Shown: positions 16,694-26,320, numbered from the stretch's first letter. The stretch: 64,000 nt of DNA from Pseudokordiimonas caeni (GCF_026719705.1 NZ_JAPPRR010000004.1:1-64000); one strand, 5' to 3'. Numbers and translations: made by a program. The notes: generated by a model not told the origin, from the letters alone.

Positions 16694-16727
16694 CAAAAGA
16701 AAAGGGCCCCGGCAAAGCGGAGCCCTT
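16694..16727 (-). terminator. Rho-independent terminator of leuA
   Basis: On the minus strand, AAGGGC-T-CCG, a short loop and CGG-G-GCCCTT form a stem of about nine pairs (16702-16727) followed by TTTTCTTTT (to about 16694). It lies about 27 bp after the leuA stop codon. Confidence 0.8.
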
Positions 16728-16753
16728 CCCTAAAACCTTGATCCCGTTGACGA

Positions 16754-18316
16754 TCAGCTGGCAACCATCGGCTGGGGGGCCGTCTTCTGGCGCTTCAGCG
16801 TCAGCTTGTTGACCGCCGACACATAGGCGCGCGCTGCCGCCGTAACGGTATCTTCATGGGCGCCCTGTCCGTTCACGGTGCGGCCATCTTCCTCAAGCCG
16901 GACGGTACATTCGGCCTGCGCGTCGGTGCCTTGCGTCACCGCGTGCACCTGGAAAAGCTGCAGGTGCGGATCGAATCCGATGATCTGCTTGATGGCGTTG
17001 AAGGCCGCGTCCACAGGGCCCGAGCCATAGGTGACGACCGAGACTTCCTCGCCGTCCACCCGCAACGTCATGTCCGATACTGCCCGGCCGTTCGAGGACG
17101 AATGCGTGTAAACGCTGACCACCTGGATGCGGTTTTCGCTCGTCGCCACTTCGTCGTCCACAAGCGCAACGATATCCTCGTCATAAATCTGCTTCTTGCG
17201 GTCGCCAAGTTCCTTGAAGCGACGGAAGCATTCCTGAAAGGCATTGTCGCCAAGCTCGTAGCCAAGCTCGCGCAGCTTGTCAGCAAAGGCATGGCGACCG
17301 GAGTGCTTGCCCATGACGAGCGAGGATTTATTGAGGCCCACCGATTCCGGGGTCATGATCTCGTAGGTTTCGGCATTTTTGAGAACGCCGTCCTGATGGA
17401 TGCCGCTTTCATGCGCAAAGGCGTTGGCGCCGACGATGGCCTTGTTGTTCTGCACAGCAAAGCCCGTGACGGTGGAAACCAGCCGGCTGATCCGCATGAT
17501 CTCGGTCGTCTCGATATTGGTGTACCAGGGCATCACATCGTGGCGGGTACGCAGCGCCATGACGATCTCTTCCATCGCCGCGTTGCCCGCGCGCTCGCCG
17601 ATACCGTTGATGGTGCATTCGATCTGGCGCGCGCCGCCTGCAACACCCGCGAGGCTGTTGGCGACCGCGAGGCCGAGGTCATTGTGGCAGTGGGTCGAGA
17701 AGATCGCCTTGTCGCTGTTCGGCACACGCTCGATCACCGTGCGGAACATGCGTTCATATTCTGCCGGTGTGGCATAGCCGACCGTGTCCGGCAGGTTGAT
17801 GGTGGTGGCGCCCGCCTTGATGGCGGCTTCAACCGCGCGGCACAGGAAATCGATTTCCGAGCGCGTGGCGTCCTCGGCCGACCATTCCACATCGCCGATC
17901 TTGCTGCGGGCATGGCTCACCGACCGGTGAATGGCTTCGAGCACTGCTTCGGGTTCCATCTGCAACTTGACGCGCATGTGCAGAGGGCTCGTGGCAATGA
18001 AGGTGTGGATACGGCCGCTTCTGGCCTGACGAAGCGCTTCGGCAGCGCGGTCGATATCGGCTGTGGCGGCACGCGCCAGCGAACAGACGGTGGAATTCTT
18101 GATCTGGGCCGCGATCTTCGAGACGGATTCGAAGTCGCCGTTGGAGGCAATGGCAAAGCCTGCCTCAATGATATCCACCTTCATCGCCTCAAGGACTTCG
18201 GCGATACGGATTTTTTCCTCCAGCGTCATCGAGGCGCCGGGGGATTGTTCACCATCACGCAATGTGGTGTCGAAAATTCGGATTCGGTTTGCGTCGTTAC
18301 CTGACATGGGTTTCAT
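16754..18316 (-). CDS. leuA: 2-isopropylmalate synthase LeuA
   Basis: First committed enzyme of leucine synthesis: condenses acetyl-CoA with 2-oxoisovalerate. The 520-residue protein has the DRE-TIM barrel start FDTTLRDGEQSPGASM (residues 15-30), the metal-binding HxH in STHCHNDLG, the family signature around GNAAMEEIVMALR, and a full C-terminal LeuA regulatory domain (about residues 390-505), so leucine feedback is expected. The start could be the ATG at 18316 or 18307; neither has an ideal ribosome-binding site. A leucine-rich leader frame and hairpins lie upstream (18351-18548). A terminator follows, so it appears monocistronic. Confidence 0.96.
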   Translation of the reverse strand: MKPMSGNDANRIRIFDTTLRDGEQSPGASMTLEEKIRIAEVLEAMKVDIIEAGFAIASNGDFESVSKIAAQIKNSTVCSLARAATADIDRAAEALRQARSGRIHTFIATSPLHMRVKLQMEPEAVLEAIHRSVSHARSKIGDVEWSAEDATRSEIDFLCRAVEAAIKAGATTINLPDTVGYATPAEYERMFRTVIERVPNSDKAIFSTHCHNDLGLAVANSLAGVAGGARQIECTINGIGERAGNAAMEEIVMALRTRHDVMPWYTNIETTEIMRISRLVSTVTGFAVQNNKAIVGANAFAHESGIHQDGVLKNAETYEIMTPESVGLNKSSLVMGKHSGRHAFADKLRELGYELGDNAFQECFRRFKELGDRKKQIYDEDIVALVDDEVATSENRIQVVSVYTHSSSNGRAVSDMTLRVDGEEVSVVTYGSGPVDAAFNAIKQIIGFDPHLQLFQVHAVTQGTDAQAECTVRLEEDGRTVNGQGAHEDTVTAAARAYVSAVNKLTLKRQKTAPQPMVAS

Positions 18317-18350
18317 CCCGCTTACATGAATGCATATGAACGAATGAAAC

Positions 18351-18458
18351 GGCGCCGATGGACGCCCTTTTCGGGGTCAGCGGTCCGTTTCTGTATGGCG
18401 ATGGTCCCTTAAGCATCGGGCGCGACTACCGCGCCTTCGCCTGCAATGCTCAAGGGCC
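18351..18458 (-). promoter_or_regulatory. leuL: Candidate leucine attenuator in the leuA leader
   Basis: On the minus strand, between a leucine-rich small frame and leuA, three hairpins are possible. A long stem pairs 18446-18458 with 18403-18416 (12 pairs with one bulge). Inside it GGCGCG/CGCGCC (18419-18424 with 18430-18435) forms a 6-bp hairpin. A third, GGCGTC-CATC-GGCGCC (18351-18366), is followed by GTTTC and is the best terminator candidate, although its T run is poor. The first stem begins inside the stop region of the small frame, as in classical attenuation. Whether the structures are mutually exclusive was not computed. Confidence 0.4.
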
Positions 18459-18548
18459 AATAAGTCGCCCGGCCCCGGCGAGAATAAGCGCGATTAGGAG
18501 AAGCGGAAGGGTCATGGTCGCGATGCGAGCGTGCGTTGCCGCCTGCAT
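18450..18548 (-). CDS. Candidate leucine-rich leader peptide (32 aa) upstream of leuA
   Basis: A 32-codon frame starting with ATG at 18548 contains the run LPLLLIALIL at about residues 14-23 and seven leucine codons in its last 20 codons (CTT, CTC and CTA), plus several isoleucines. Its stop lies in the first arm of the hairpin set described for 18351-18458. Such content fits a ribosome-stalling leader for a leucine gene. No strong ribosome-binding site is visible, and the hydrophobic run could also be a small membrane protein, so the call is tentative. The rest of 18549-18785 shows no gene. Confidence 0.4.
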   Translation of the reverse strand: MQAATHARIATMTLPLLLIALILAGAGRLIGP

Positions 18549-18785
18549 CGTGCGGGAAATGGCGATCGCCTTTGCCTTTTTCCGCTGTTGAACCAATGGT
18601 CTTCCTTCGTTCGCGTTACGGGGCACTGGCCCCGGGCCTTTGCATCTTCATGCTTGCTTGGATCGAATCCAGCACAGAACATCAGGATTAGCAGATCGAA
18701 AGATGTTCGCAAAGCCAAAATTAGCGCAACTTCCTTGCTAAAAACTTAAGCGTTGCGACCGTTCCGGAAAGATTCTCTGATCGGA

Positions 18786-19382
18786 TCAATCCTGATCCAT
18801 GCAGGCCGTCCGGCTGCAAACCCTATCGTCATCGGGGTCCTCGTTGCTTTCAGGCAGTGGTGTTGTAACGGTCATCAGAGCGGCTTGCTGCTCGCGCTGC
18901 GTCAGCGGCTCCCTCAGCCCGTCCTTGATAAAGGGTTCAAAACTAAAACTCTCGCCCGGCTTCACCACGGGTTCCGCAAGGGCCTCGCCATCAGCAAGCC
19001 GGGTAAGCTCGAGAACGACCGGATTGGGCGACAGGCTCTGATTTGACCCCGTGGCAAGGTCCACAACGACACCGACAAGGCCACAGCATATGGCGAGATT
19101 ACCCGCAAACAGGGCGACCCCGCCATCAACGTCCATCCCGGCAGAAAAGGTTACATTCACAGTCTGGTAGCCGGGGCGGCTGATACTGGCCACCACACCA
19201 TGTTTCCGCCACATCTCGATACTGCAGGGCGTGGTACAAACCCGTCCGTTGGAAAGCGCGACCTCTGCCTTGCCGGGCTTGCTATCCAGCACCAGCGCTT
19301 CGTAAGGCCCACGGGTCGTTGAAGCGCAGCCCACAACAGCAAGTACTGAAAGCCCAACGGATACAATTTTAAATAGTTTCAT
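18786..19382 (-). CDS. Predicted lipoprotein, PEGA-like, 198 aa
   Basis: The product begins with a lipoprotein signal peptide and lipobox (LAVVGC, acylated Cys at about residue 19, followed by ASTT). The next region (VLDSKPGKAEVALSNGRVCTTPC, then SIEM and VVASISRPGYQTVNVTF) matches the pattern of a PEGA domain, a surface-associated beta module that usually contains SxPxGAxV-type text. A hydrophobic, Gly-rich stretch (GGVALFAGNLAICCGLVGVV) follows, then an acidic C-terminus. The start at 19382 has AGGAA upstream. Similar proteins often sit in the outer membrane; the role is unknown. Confidence 0.7.
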   Translation of the reverse strand: MKLFKIVSVGLSVLAVVGCASTTRGPYEALVLDSKPGKAEVALSNGRVCTTPCSIEMWRKHGVVASISRPGYQTVNVTFSAGMDVDGGVALFAGNLAICCGLVGVVVDLATGSNQSLSPNPVVLELTRLADGEALAEPVVKPGESFSFEPFIKDGLREPLTQREQQAALMTVTTPLPESNEDPDDDRVCSRTACMDQD

Positions 19383-19469
19383 TGTCACAATTCCTGCCAA
19401 AATCGAGATTATTCACTACCTATAATAGTGTTTTTGGTAAGGCAATCATTTAATGGCCGGCAGAGGCAT

Positions 19470-19504
19470 CAAAGAAAACGGGGTGGAGCCATCGGCCCCA
19501 CCCC
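19470..19504 (-). terminator. Rho-independent terminator of the ilv operon
   Basis: On the minus strand, GGGGTGG (19498-19504 complement) pairs with CCACCCC (19480-19486 complement) around an 11-base loop, followed by GTTTTCTTT. It lies about 50 bp after the ilvC stop codon. Confidence 0.8.
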
Positions 19505-19555
19505 AGTCCGCGACACTGTGCTATGGCAGCGTCTAAGGATCAGTCAAATCTTCAA

Positions 19556-20578
<1,023 letters not shown>

Positions 20579-20618
20579 TCAGTATTCCTCGAGTTCTGGG
20601 GGAAATGGTCGGTTGTTA

Positions 20619-21131
20619 TCAAAGGCCGTCGGCGCCGCGCGACAGGGCTGCCGCCCCGGTCCGCGCAACCTCGACAAGGCCAAGTTCGCTCATAAGCTCG
20701 ACAAAAGCGTCGATCTTGTCGGCCGAGCCCGTAAGCTCGAACACGAAACTGGTTCTGGTGCTGTCCACCGTATTGGCACGGAAGGCATCGGCAAGCCGCA
20801 GCGCCTCAACGCGCTTCTCGCCCTCGCCCCGCACTTTCACGAGCGCCAGCTCGCGCGAGACGAATTTGCCGTCAACCGTCAGGTCCGCGACCTTGTGAAC
20901 AGGCACAAGCCGGTCAAGCTGGGCCTTGATCTGCTCGATCACCATACGGGTGCCGGTGGTGACGACCGTGATGCGCGAGCGCTTGGCTTCGGCGTCCACG
21001 GAAGCCACGGTCAGGCTTTCGATATTGTAGCCACGGCCCGAAAACAGGCCAATCACGCGGGCAAGCACGCCCGCTTCGTTGTCCACGATCACGCTGATGG
21101 TGTGACGCGCAATGGTTCCCTGCTCTTGCAT
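20619..21131 (-). CDS. ilvH: Acetolactate synthase small (regulatory) subunit
   Basis: A 170-residue ACT-domain protein that stabilises the large subunit and confers valine feedback. The N-terminal ACT domain (SVIVDNEAGVLARVIGLFSGRGYNIESL, within residues 11-40) is intact, and the C-terminal extension is full length. The ATG at 21131 has a GGCGGAAAG-type site, while the longer in-frame extension has none. It lies 37 bp after ilvI on the same strand. Confidence 0.95.
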   Translation of the reverse strand: MQEQGTIARHTISVIVDNEAGVLARVIGLFSGRGYNIESLTVASVDAEAKRSRITVVTTGTRMVIEQIKAQLDRLVPVHKVADLTVDGKFVSRELALVKVRGEGEKRVEALRLADAFRANTVDSTRTSFVFELTGSADKIDAFVELMSELGLVEVARTGAAALSRGADGL

Positions 21132-21168
21132 GGTGCTTTCCGCCTTTCTTTGAGGGGGTTCTGAGGGA

Positions 21169-22965
21169 TTAAACAACAGCACGAGCTTCGTCCGAAGAAG
21201 GCTGCACGACGACATCGCCCGAGAGCAGCATTTCGTTATGCGCGGCACCCGCCGGCACCATGGGGAAGCAGTTCTCGATCTTCGAGACAAGGCAATCCAC
21301 CATCACAGGGCCGTCGTGGTTGATCATTTCCAGGATCGCGGCGTCCAGGTCTTTGGGATCAGACACACGAATGCCCTTCCAGCCGTAAGCCTCGGCGAGC
21401 TTCACGAAATCAGGCAGCGCATCGGAATAGCTTTCCGAACGGCGGCCATCGTAGGTCAGGTCCTGCCACTGACGCACCATGCCCATGAATTCGTTATTCA
21501 GGATGAAGACCTTGACCGGCAGCTTGTACTGGTTGGCTGTCGACATTTCCTGAATATTCATCTGGATCGAGGCTTCACCGGCCACATCGATGCAAAGACG
21601 GTCCGGGAAGGCAACCTGCGCCCCGATGGCGGCCGGCAGGCCGTAGCCCATGGTGCCAAGGCCACCCGAGGTCAGCCAGCAGTTCGGCCGGTCAAACCCG
21701 AGGAACTGCGCCGCCCACATCTGGTGCTGGCCCACCTCGGTCGAGATCACCGGGTTCCTGTCGGCGGTCAGTGCCTGCAGGCGTTCGATCGCCTTCTGCG
21801 GCATGATCACATCGGTGCTGTCGGTGTAGGAGAGGCACTTCTTGGCGCGCCAATGAGCAATCTGTTTCCACCATGCATCGAGGGAGGGCTGGTGATCCTT
21901 GGCTTTCAGGTCGCGCCACAGGGTCACCATACGCTTCAGGACACTTGCCGCATCGCCCACAATCCCGACATCCACCGGGATATTCTTGTTGATGGACGAC
22001 AGGTCGATATCGATCTGGATCTTCTTCGAGCCCGGCGAGAACGCGTCGGTGCGACCGGTCACCCGGTCATCGAAGCGTGCACCAACGGCCAGCATCACGT
22101 CACAGTCATGCATCGCATGGTTGGCTTCCCATGTGCCGTGCATGCCAAGCATGCCAAGGAATTGCTTGTCGGACGCCGGGAAGGCACCAAGGCCCATCAG
22201 GGTCGAGGTTACCGGAATGCCGGTTTCACGGGCGAAGGCAACCAGCAACTCGGAAGCCTCGGGCCCGGCGTTGATCACGCCGCCACCTGAATAGATGATC
22301 GGCCGCTCGGCTTTCGCCAGCAGGCGGATGGCATCGAGGATCTTTTCCTCATCCCCTTCAACCTGCGGCCGATAGGTACGGTGTGCCTTCTGACCCGAAA
22401 GCTTGTAGGGTGCCTTTTCGATCTGCACGTCTTTCGGCAGATCGATCACAACGGGGCCGGGGCGACCGTTCGTTGCCACATAGAAGGCTTCATAGATGAT
22501 GTCCGGGATCAGCGCCGGATCCTTCACCAGATAGTTATGCTTGGTGCAAGGGCGCGTGATGCCAACGGTATCGGCTTCCTGGAAGGCATCGTTGCCGATC
22601 AGGTGGCGGGCGACCTGCCCGGTAAGGCAGACAACCGGAATGGAATCGAGAAGGGCGTCAGTCAGGCCCGTCACCGCGTTCGTGGCGCCAGGGCCGGAGG
22701 TCACCAGCACAACGCCGGGCTTACCGGTCGAACGGGCATAGCCTTCCGCCGCATGAACGGCGGCCTGCTCGTGCCGCACCAGAATGTGGCGAATGCTGTT
22801 CTGTTTGAAAATCTCGTCATAGATCGGCAGGACAGCGCCGCCCGGATACCCGAAAATGACCTCGACCCCTAGCTCACCAAGGGCCCGCATGATCATCTGG
22901 GCGCCGGAGAGCATTTCAGCGGTTTCAGCCGCCGCGGGGAGGATCTGGGTATCGGTCGTCGTCAT
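21169..22965 (-). CDS. ilvI: Acetolactate synthase large (catalytic) subunit
   Basis: ThDP- and FAD-dependent enzyme that makes acetolactate from pyruvate. The 598-residue product has the catalytic-Glu region GYPGGAVLPIYDE and VRHEQAAVHAAEGYARSTG, then the Fad-binding middle, then the ThDP-binding domain. There the usual GDG is GEA (IDVAGEASIQMNIQEMST...NN). I recall this variant from other alphaproteobacterial large subunits, and Glu can replace the metal-binding Asp, so I read the enzyme as active. It starts the ilvI-ilvH-ilvC unit. Confidence 0.96.
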   Translation of the reverse strand: MTTTDTQILPAAAETAEMLSGAQMIMRALGELGVEVIFGYPGGAVLPIYDEIFKQNSIRHILVRHEQAAVHAAEGYARSTGKPGVVLVTSGPGATNAVTGLTDALLDSIPVVCLTGQVARHLIGNDAFQEADTVGITRPCTKHNYLVKDPALIPDIIYEAFYVATNGRPGPVVIDLPKDVQIEKAPYKLSGQKAHRTYRPQVEGDEEKILDAIRLLAKAERPIIYSGGGVINAGPEASELLVAFARETGIPVTSTLMGLGAFPASDKQFLGMLGMHGTWEANHAMHDCDVMLAVGARFDDRVTGRTDAFSPGSKKIQIDIDLSSINKNIPVDVGIVGDAASVLKRMVTLWRDLKAKDHQPSLDAWWKQIAHWRAKKCLSYTDSTDVIMPQKAIERLQALTADRNPVISTEVGQHQMWAAQFLGFDRPNCWLTSGGLGTMGYGLPAAIGAQVAFPDRLCIDVAGEASIQMNIQEMSTANQYKLPVKVFILNNEFMGMVRQWQDLTYDGRRSESYSDALPDFVKLAEAYGWKGIRVSDPKDLDAAILEMINHDGPVMVDCLVSKIENCFPMVPAGAAHNEMLLSGDVVVQPSSDEARAVV

Positions 22966-23142
22966 TTTTCTGTCCGCTCATTCAACATTTGTGGTTTCCG
23001 CGCGCACGCGCGCAGATCGAAGCGACCCGGATTGTTAAGGAGGCTCTTCTGGCCGACGGGTGGGTCCCTTCATCCTTGCCGCCAGAACTTCAAACCCGAC
23101 GACAAAGACCCGCGCCGCACGAATCCGGCGCCGGGAGTGGCA

Positions 23143-23170
23143 CCTTATTTTGCGGAAATTTCATAGTCAA
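23143..23170 (-). promoter_or_regulatory. Candidate promoter for the ilvI-ilvH-ilvC unit
   Basis: Minus-strand TTGACT (23165-23170) and ATAAGG (23143-23148) with 16-bp spacing lie about 180 bp before ilvI, at the end of miaA. The untranslated leader between them contains a GCGCGC palindrome but no branched-chain-rich leader peptide that I can find. The -10 is weak. Confidence 0.35.
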
Positions 23171-23173
23171 CCG

Positions 23174-24106
23174 CTATTTTGATATTTTAATTACAAAATC
23201 ACTGTAAATGTTTTCGTAATATTGCGCGTTCCAGCGAGGCCAGTCGCCAAACTGGTTCCGGAACCATGTCAGCTGACGCTTGGCGAACCGCCGGGTCTGC
23301 ATCTGGCTTTCAGCTTTTGCGGCCTCAAGATCGACTTCGCCGTCAAGATAGGCGGCAAGGGTCGGCACCCCCAAAGCCTTCATCACCGGCAAGGTCGGAT
23401 CCAGATTCCGGGCCATCAGCGCCTCGACTTCGGCGAGGGCGCCCTCCCCCAGCATCAGTTCGAACCGGAGGTCGCAGCGGGCGTAAAGCTCCTCGCGCGG
23501 CCAATCGAGGACAATCTTCTCGACAAGTCCTGCAGCATCAAGCGGTGCAAGCGGGCCGGGCTTCGTATCCGCCTGCCAGTCGGTGATCGGGCGGCCGGTC
23601 GCCAGCACGACCTCAAGTGCCCTTGAGACCCGCTGGCTGTCACCCGGAGAAAGGCGCGCGGCCGCTACGGGGTCAAGCGGGGCAAGCTCTGCGTGCGCGG
23701 CAACACTTCCCTCTGCCGCCACCTTGGCCCGCACGCGGGCGCGGATGTCTTCAGGTATCTCGGGTATCTCGGCGATGCCGCCAAGCAGCACCTTGAAATA
23801 CATGCCGGTGCCGCCCACAAGGATCGGCACCTTGCCGGCGTCGTGGGCTGCCTCGATCTCCGCCATCGCTGCCGCTGCCCAGTCTGCAGCCGAATAGGCC
23901 ACGTCATCGGCAACCGTGCCATACAGGCGGTGCGGGGCGCGGGCTTCGTCCGCAGCGCTTGGCCGGGCGGTCAGCACGCGGAGGCCTGCGTAAACCTGCA
24001 TGCTGTCGGCATTGATCACAACACCACCCAGGTCTTCAGCCAGCCGCAAGGCCAAAGCCGACTTGCCGCTCGCGGTTGGACCTGCAATAAGTATGACGCG
24101 CGACAT
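23174..24106 (-). CDS. miaA: tRNA dimethylallyltransferase MiaA
   Basis: Adds a dimethylallyl group to A37 of tRNAs that read U-starting codons. The 310-residue enzyme starts with the P-loop GPTASGKS (9-16), then NADSMQVYAGL, and contains PILVGGTGMYFKVLL and the DSQRVSRALEV region of the family. The C-terminus has the FAKRQLTWFRNQ signature. I chose the ATG at 24106 over the in-frame site at 24124 because GGGGA precedes it. It is divergent from serB (33 bp apart). Confidence 0.96.
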   Translation of the reverse strand: MSRVILIAGPTASGKSALALRLAEDLGGVVINADSMQVYAGLRVLTARPSAADEARAPHRLYGTVADDVAYSAADWAAAAMAEIEAAHDAGKVPILVGGTGMYFKVLLGGIAEIPEIPEDIRARVRAKVAAEGSVAAHAELAPLDPVAAARLSPGDSQRVSRALEVVLATGRPITDWQADTKPGPLAPLDAAGLVEKIVLDWPREELYARCDLRFELMLGEGALAEVEALMARNLDPTLPVMKALGVPTLAAYLDGEVDLEAAKAESQMQTRRFAKRQLTWFRNQFGDWPRWNAQYYENIYSDFVIKISK

Positions 24107-24139
24107 ATTTCCCCGGCTTTTCAATCAGAATGGTGTGAC

Positions 24140-25054
24140 ATGAAACTGGTGCTGACCCTGATCGTCAACCCCGAGAATGCGGCTTCCGAACGCCGCGAGG
24201 CCCTTGATGGTGCCCTCGCCGCGGCGCGCAGCCTGTTTGGCGAGCGGGGCTTGCCCTCGGGCGAGGCGGATTGGCTGTCGGACGGTGAGGCGCTGGACCT
24301 GCCCTTCGACGCCGATTTCGGCACGGGCCTGCGCGACGCGGTGACGGAGGCGCTTGCCCCCTTCCCTGTCGACCATGTGGTGCAGGATGCCGCCGGCCGG
24401 CGCAAGCAACTTCTGGTGGCCGACATGGACAGCACCATGATCACCATCGAATGCATTGATGAACTCGCCGATTTCGCCGGCATCAAGGACAAGGTCGCCG
24501 CCGTGACCGAAGCGGCGATGCGGGGTGAGCTCGATTTCATCGCCGCCCTGCATGAGCGCGTTGCCCTCCTTAAAGGGCTGGACGAAGCCGCGCTGCAGCG
24601 CTGCTATGACGAACGGGTCGAATTCACACCCGGCGGCCGCACACTGATCCAGACGATGCGCGGGAACGGCGCGCTCACCGCACTGGTCTCCGGCGGTTTC
24701 ACCTTCTTCACCGGCCGGGTGGCCACCGAGCTTGGGTTCGAAATCAACCGGGCGAATGTTCTGGGCCTCCGGGCCGGCAAGCTGACGGGCGAGGTTATCC
24801 CACCGATTTCGGACGCCCGTACCAAGGTCGATACACTGATCGAACTCAGGACGGCCGCTGGCCTGACTCCGGACGAAACGATGGCGGTGGGGGACGGCGC
24901 CAACGATATCCCGATGATCCAGACCGCCGGCATGGGGGTCGCCTTCCGCGCCAAACCGAAGGCAGAGGCCGCCGCACGCGCCGCCATCCGCCACGGCAAC
25001 CTGACGGCCCTTCTTTACATTCAGGGATACCGGAGGGACGAATTCCGGGCGTGA
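24140..25054 (+). CDS. serB: Phosphoserine phosphatase SerB
   Basis: Last step of serine synthesis. A 304-residue HAD-family protein with an N-terminal, ACT-like segment (about 1-85) and the catalytic motif DMDST (Asp95 nucleophile, Asp97). Motif II SGGFTFF and the motif III/IV region GDGANDIPMIQTAGMGVAF are intact. The start at 24140 is the only one compatible with this gene arrangement; the large in-frame upstream extension lies in miaA. It is the typical neighbour of miaA and degP in alphaproteobacteria. Confidence 0.95.
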   Translation: MKLVLTLIVNPENAASERREALDGALAAARSLFGERGLPSGEADWLSDGEALDLPFDADFGTGLRDAVTEALAPFPVDHVVQDAAGRRKQLLVADMDSTMITIECIDELADFAGIKDKVAAVTEAAMRGELDFIAALHERVALLKGLDEAALQRCYDERVEFTPGGRTLIQTMRGNGALTALVSGGFTFFTGRVATELGFEINRANVLGLRAGKLTGEVIPPISDARTKVDTLIELRTAAGLTPDETMAVGDGANDIPMIQTAGMGVAFRAKPKAEAAARAAIRHGNLTALLYIQGYRRDEFRA

Positions 25055-25058
25055 GACT

Positions 25059-25592
25059 TCAGTTATCCTCGAACTGGGTTTCGGGGATGACATCCACATG
25101 CACGAGAAACTGGACCACCTCGTCGCCGCCTGCATTCAGAAGCGGCACATACATGGCATCGACCACCAGGTTGACGCCCTGATAGCTGTGCCCCCAGGCA
25201 AGCGTGCGGCCCGGTTTGCGGCCATGCCAGGACGCCTGTATGGCGGCAAGCTGGCGCTTCCCGACCTCCTGCAGCACAGCTTCTGAAAATTTCCGGCCGG
25301 TGCGGCGGCCGTAAAAGCGTTCGACCCATGTGCCCATCAGTCGGATCTGACCATCCACGGGCGGTGCGCCAGCCTCGCCATAGATCGGATCGAAGAGGCA
25401 GATCTTCGGCAGATAGGGCGCAAGTGCCGAAGGCCGCACATCGGCCTTCACGTAAAAGCCACGCTCACCTGCCGCCGCGTCAAGCGCTGCGAGAACAGCC
25501 TGCTTGTCCTTGCCAAGACGGATGCGGTCTACGACCCAACGCCATTCGGATCGCAGATCGCCTGTCTGCTGCAGGATTTCATCATGTATCAT
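25059..25592 (-). CDS. PAS-domain protein (PAS_5-like), copy 1
   Basis: A soluble protein of about 177 residues. It resembles the alphaproteobacterial PAS_5 family: an early W-x-W motif (SEWRWV), then a central LPKICLFDP segment, IRLMGTWVERFYGRRTG, and a C-terminal PAS core (AWGHSYQGVNLVVDAMYVPLL then EVVQFLVHVDV). No output domain is attached. The start is uncertain; a GTG at 25634 lies just after the stop of the upstream gene and would suggest translational coupling. It converges with serB. The ligand is unknown. Confidence 0.72.
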   Translation of the reverse strand: MIHDEILQQTGDLRSEWRWVVDRIRLGKDKQAVLAALDAAAGERGFYVKADVRPSALAPYLPKICLFDPIYGEAGAPPVDGQIRLMGTWVERFYGRRTGRKFSEAVLQEVGKRQLAAIQASWHGRKPGRTLAWGHSYQGVNLVVDAMYVPLLNAGGDEVVQFLVHVDVIPETQFEDN

Positions 25593-25639
25593 TGGCTGGA
25601 ACGACGTCGTCACGATGGCACCAACTCCGACCACAAGGC

Positions 25640-26191
25640 CTAAACACCCTCTGCCGGGCGGCCACGGGTCACATTGATATGGATGAGCAACCCGCGCACC
25701 TCCGTGCCCGTTTCATCCATGAACGGGAAATAGCTGGCAGCAACGGTCAGATATTCCTTGCCTTGCGTCAAGCCGTAAGCCGTGGAAACCCCGCATCGGC
25801 CATTTTCGATAACCTTGCCGGCCGCCGCCATGACCCGGTCGGATGCTTCGCGCATCGGCACCTTGGAGACAAGCCAGCCGGTGACCTTGCCGTAATAGGC
25901 CTCGGCATCGGTACCAATCAGCCGTATCAGCAGGTCGAACGGCTGACGATCGCCGTCCCGCACCACATCCATCAACACGATCATCGGCAATTGTTTCAGG
26001 AGATCGGTGGGCACGAGGTCGGACCGACGATAGAACCCCCGCCCCGCAGCGCGCTTGTCGAGCGCTGCCTGCACAACGCGCGCCTCGTCCTCAAGGTCGG
26101 TCGGTGACGAGACCCAATGCCAAGCGATCCTCAGGTTACCATCACCCGATTTCACAAGCCCCTGCTCGTAGATATCGAAAGAAGATGACAC
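25640..26191 (-). CDS. PAS-domain protein (PAS_5-like), copy 2
   Basis: A 183-residue relative of the adjacent gene, with the same plan: WHWV near residue 25, LKQLPMIVLMDVV, IRLIGTDAEAYYGKVTGW, and the core ending YLTVAASYFPFMDETGTEVRGLLIHINV. Only general similarity remains between the two copies, so the duplication is old. No signal peptide or membrane helix. It is first in the pair; the next gene may start within 6 bp of its stop. The pair sits between degP and serB, where many alphaproteobacteria have no gene. Confidence 0.72.
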   Translation of the reverse strand: MSSSFDIYEQGLVKSGDGNLRIAWHWVSSPTDLEDEARVVQAALDKRAAGRGFYRRSDLVPTDLLKQLPMIVLMDVVRDGDRQPFDLLIRLIGTDAEAYYGKVTGWLVSKVPMREASDRVMAAAGKVIENGRCGVSTAYGLTQGKEYLTVAASYFPFMDETGTEVRGLLIHINVTRGRPAEGV

Positions 26192-26266
26192 CCCTGGTCC
26201 CCTATTGGCAAAAATTCGAGCCCCTCAAGCAGAATATACAATTCGGCCCAGATCGCCAACAAATGC

Positions 26267-26296
26267 AAAAAGGGCCGGTGGATACCGGCCCTTTTC
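26267..26296. terminator. Strong hairpin terminator after degP
   Basis: AAAAGGGCCGG (26268-26278) pairs perfectly with CCGGCCCTTTT (26285-26295) around a 6-base loop, with A/T runs on both sides, so it works on both strands. On the minus strand it follows the degP stop by about 25 bp. Confidence 0.88.
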
Positions 26297-26320
26297 TTCA
26301 TATTTCCTGGCGCTTTGCCT

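Noticed and set aside
16561-16764. 67-codon minus-strand frame between barrel paralogue 2 and leuA
   Set aside because: It overlaps the leuA terminator hairpin and the leuA end, has no ribosome-binding site and an unlikely composition.
16856-18304. 482-codon plus-strand frame opposite leuA
   Set aside because: It mirrors leuA, whose motifs are intact on the minus strand; no family pattern is seen in the plus-strand product.
21600-21650. IlvI ThDP motif GEA instead of GDG considered as a sign of an inactive enzyme
   Set aside because: The same variant is familiar from other alphaproteobacterial large subunits, Glu can bind the metal, and the gene lies in an intact ilv operon with its regulatory subunit.
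22990-23020. GCGCGC-type palindrome in the ilvI leader considered as a terminator
   Set aside because: No T tract follows on the minus strand, and the self-complementary run can arise easily in high-GC DNA.
23041-23085. Short frame MKGPTRRPEEPP upstream of ilvI considered as an attenuator peptide
   Set aside because: It has no leucine, isoleucine or valine run, so it cannot sense branched-chain amino acids.
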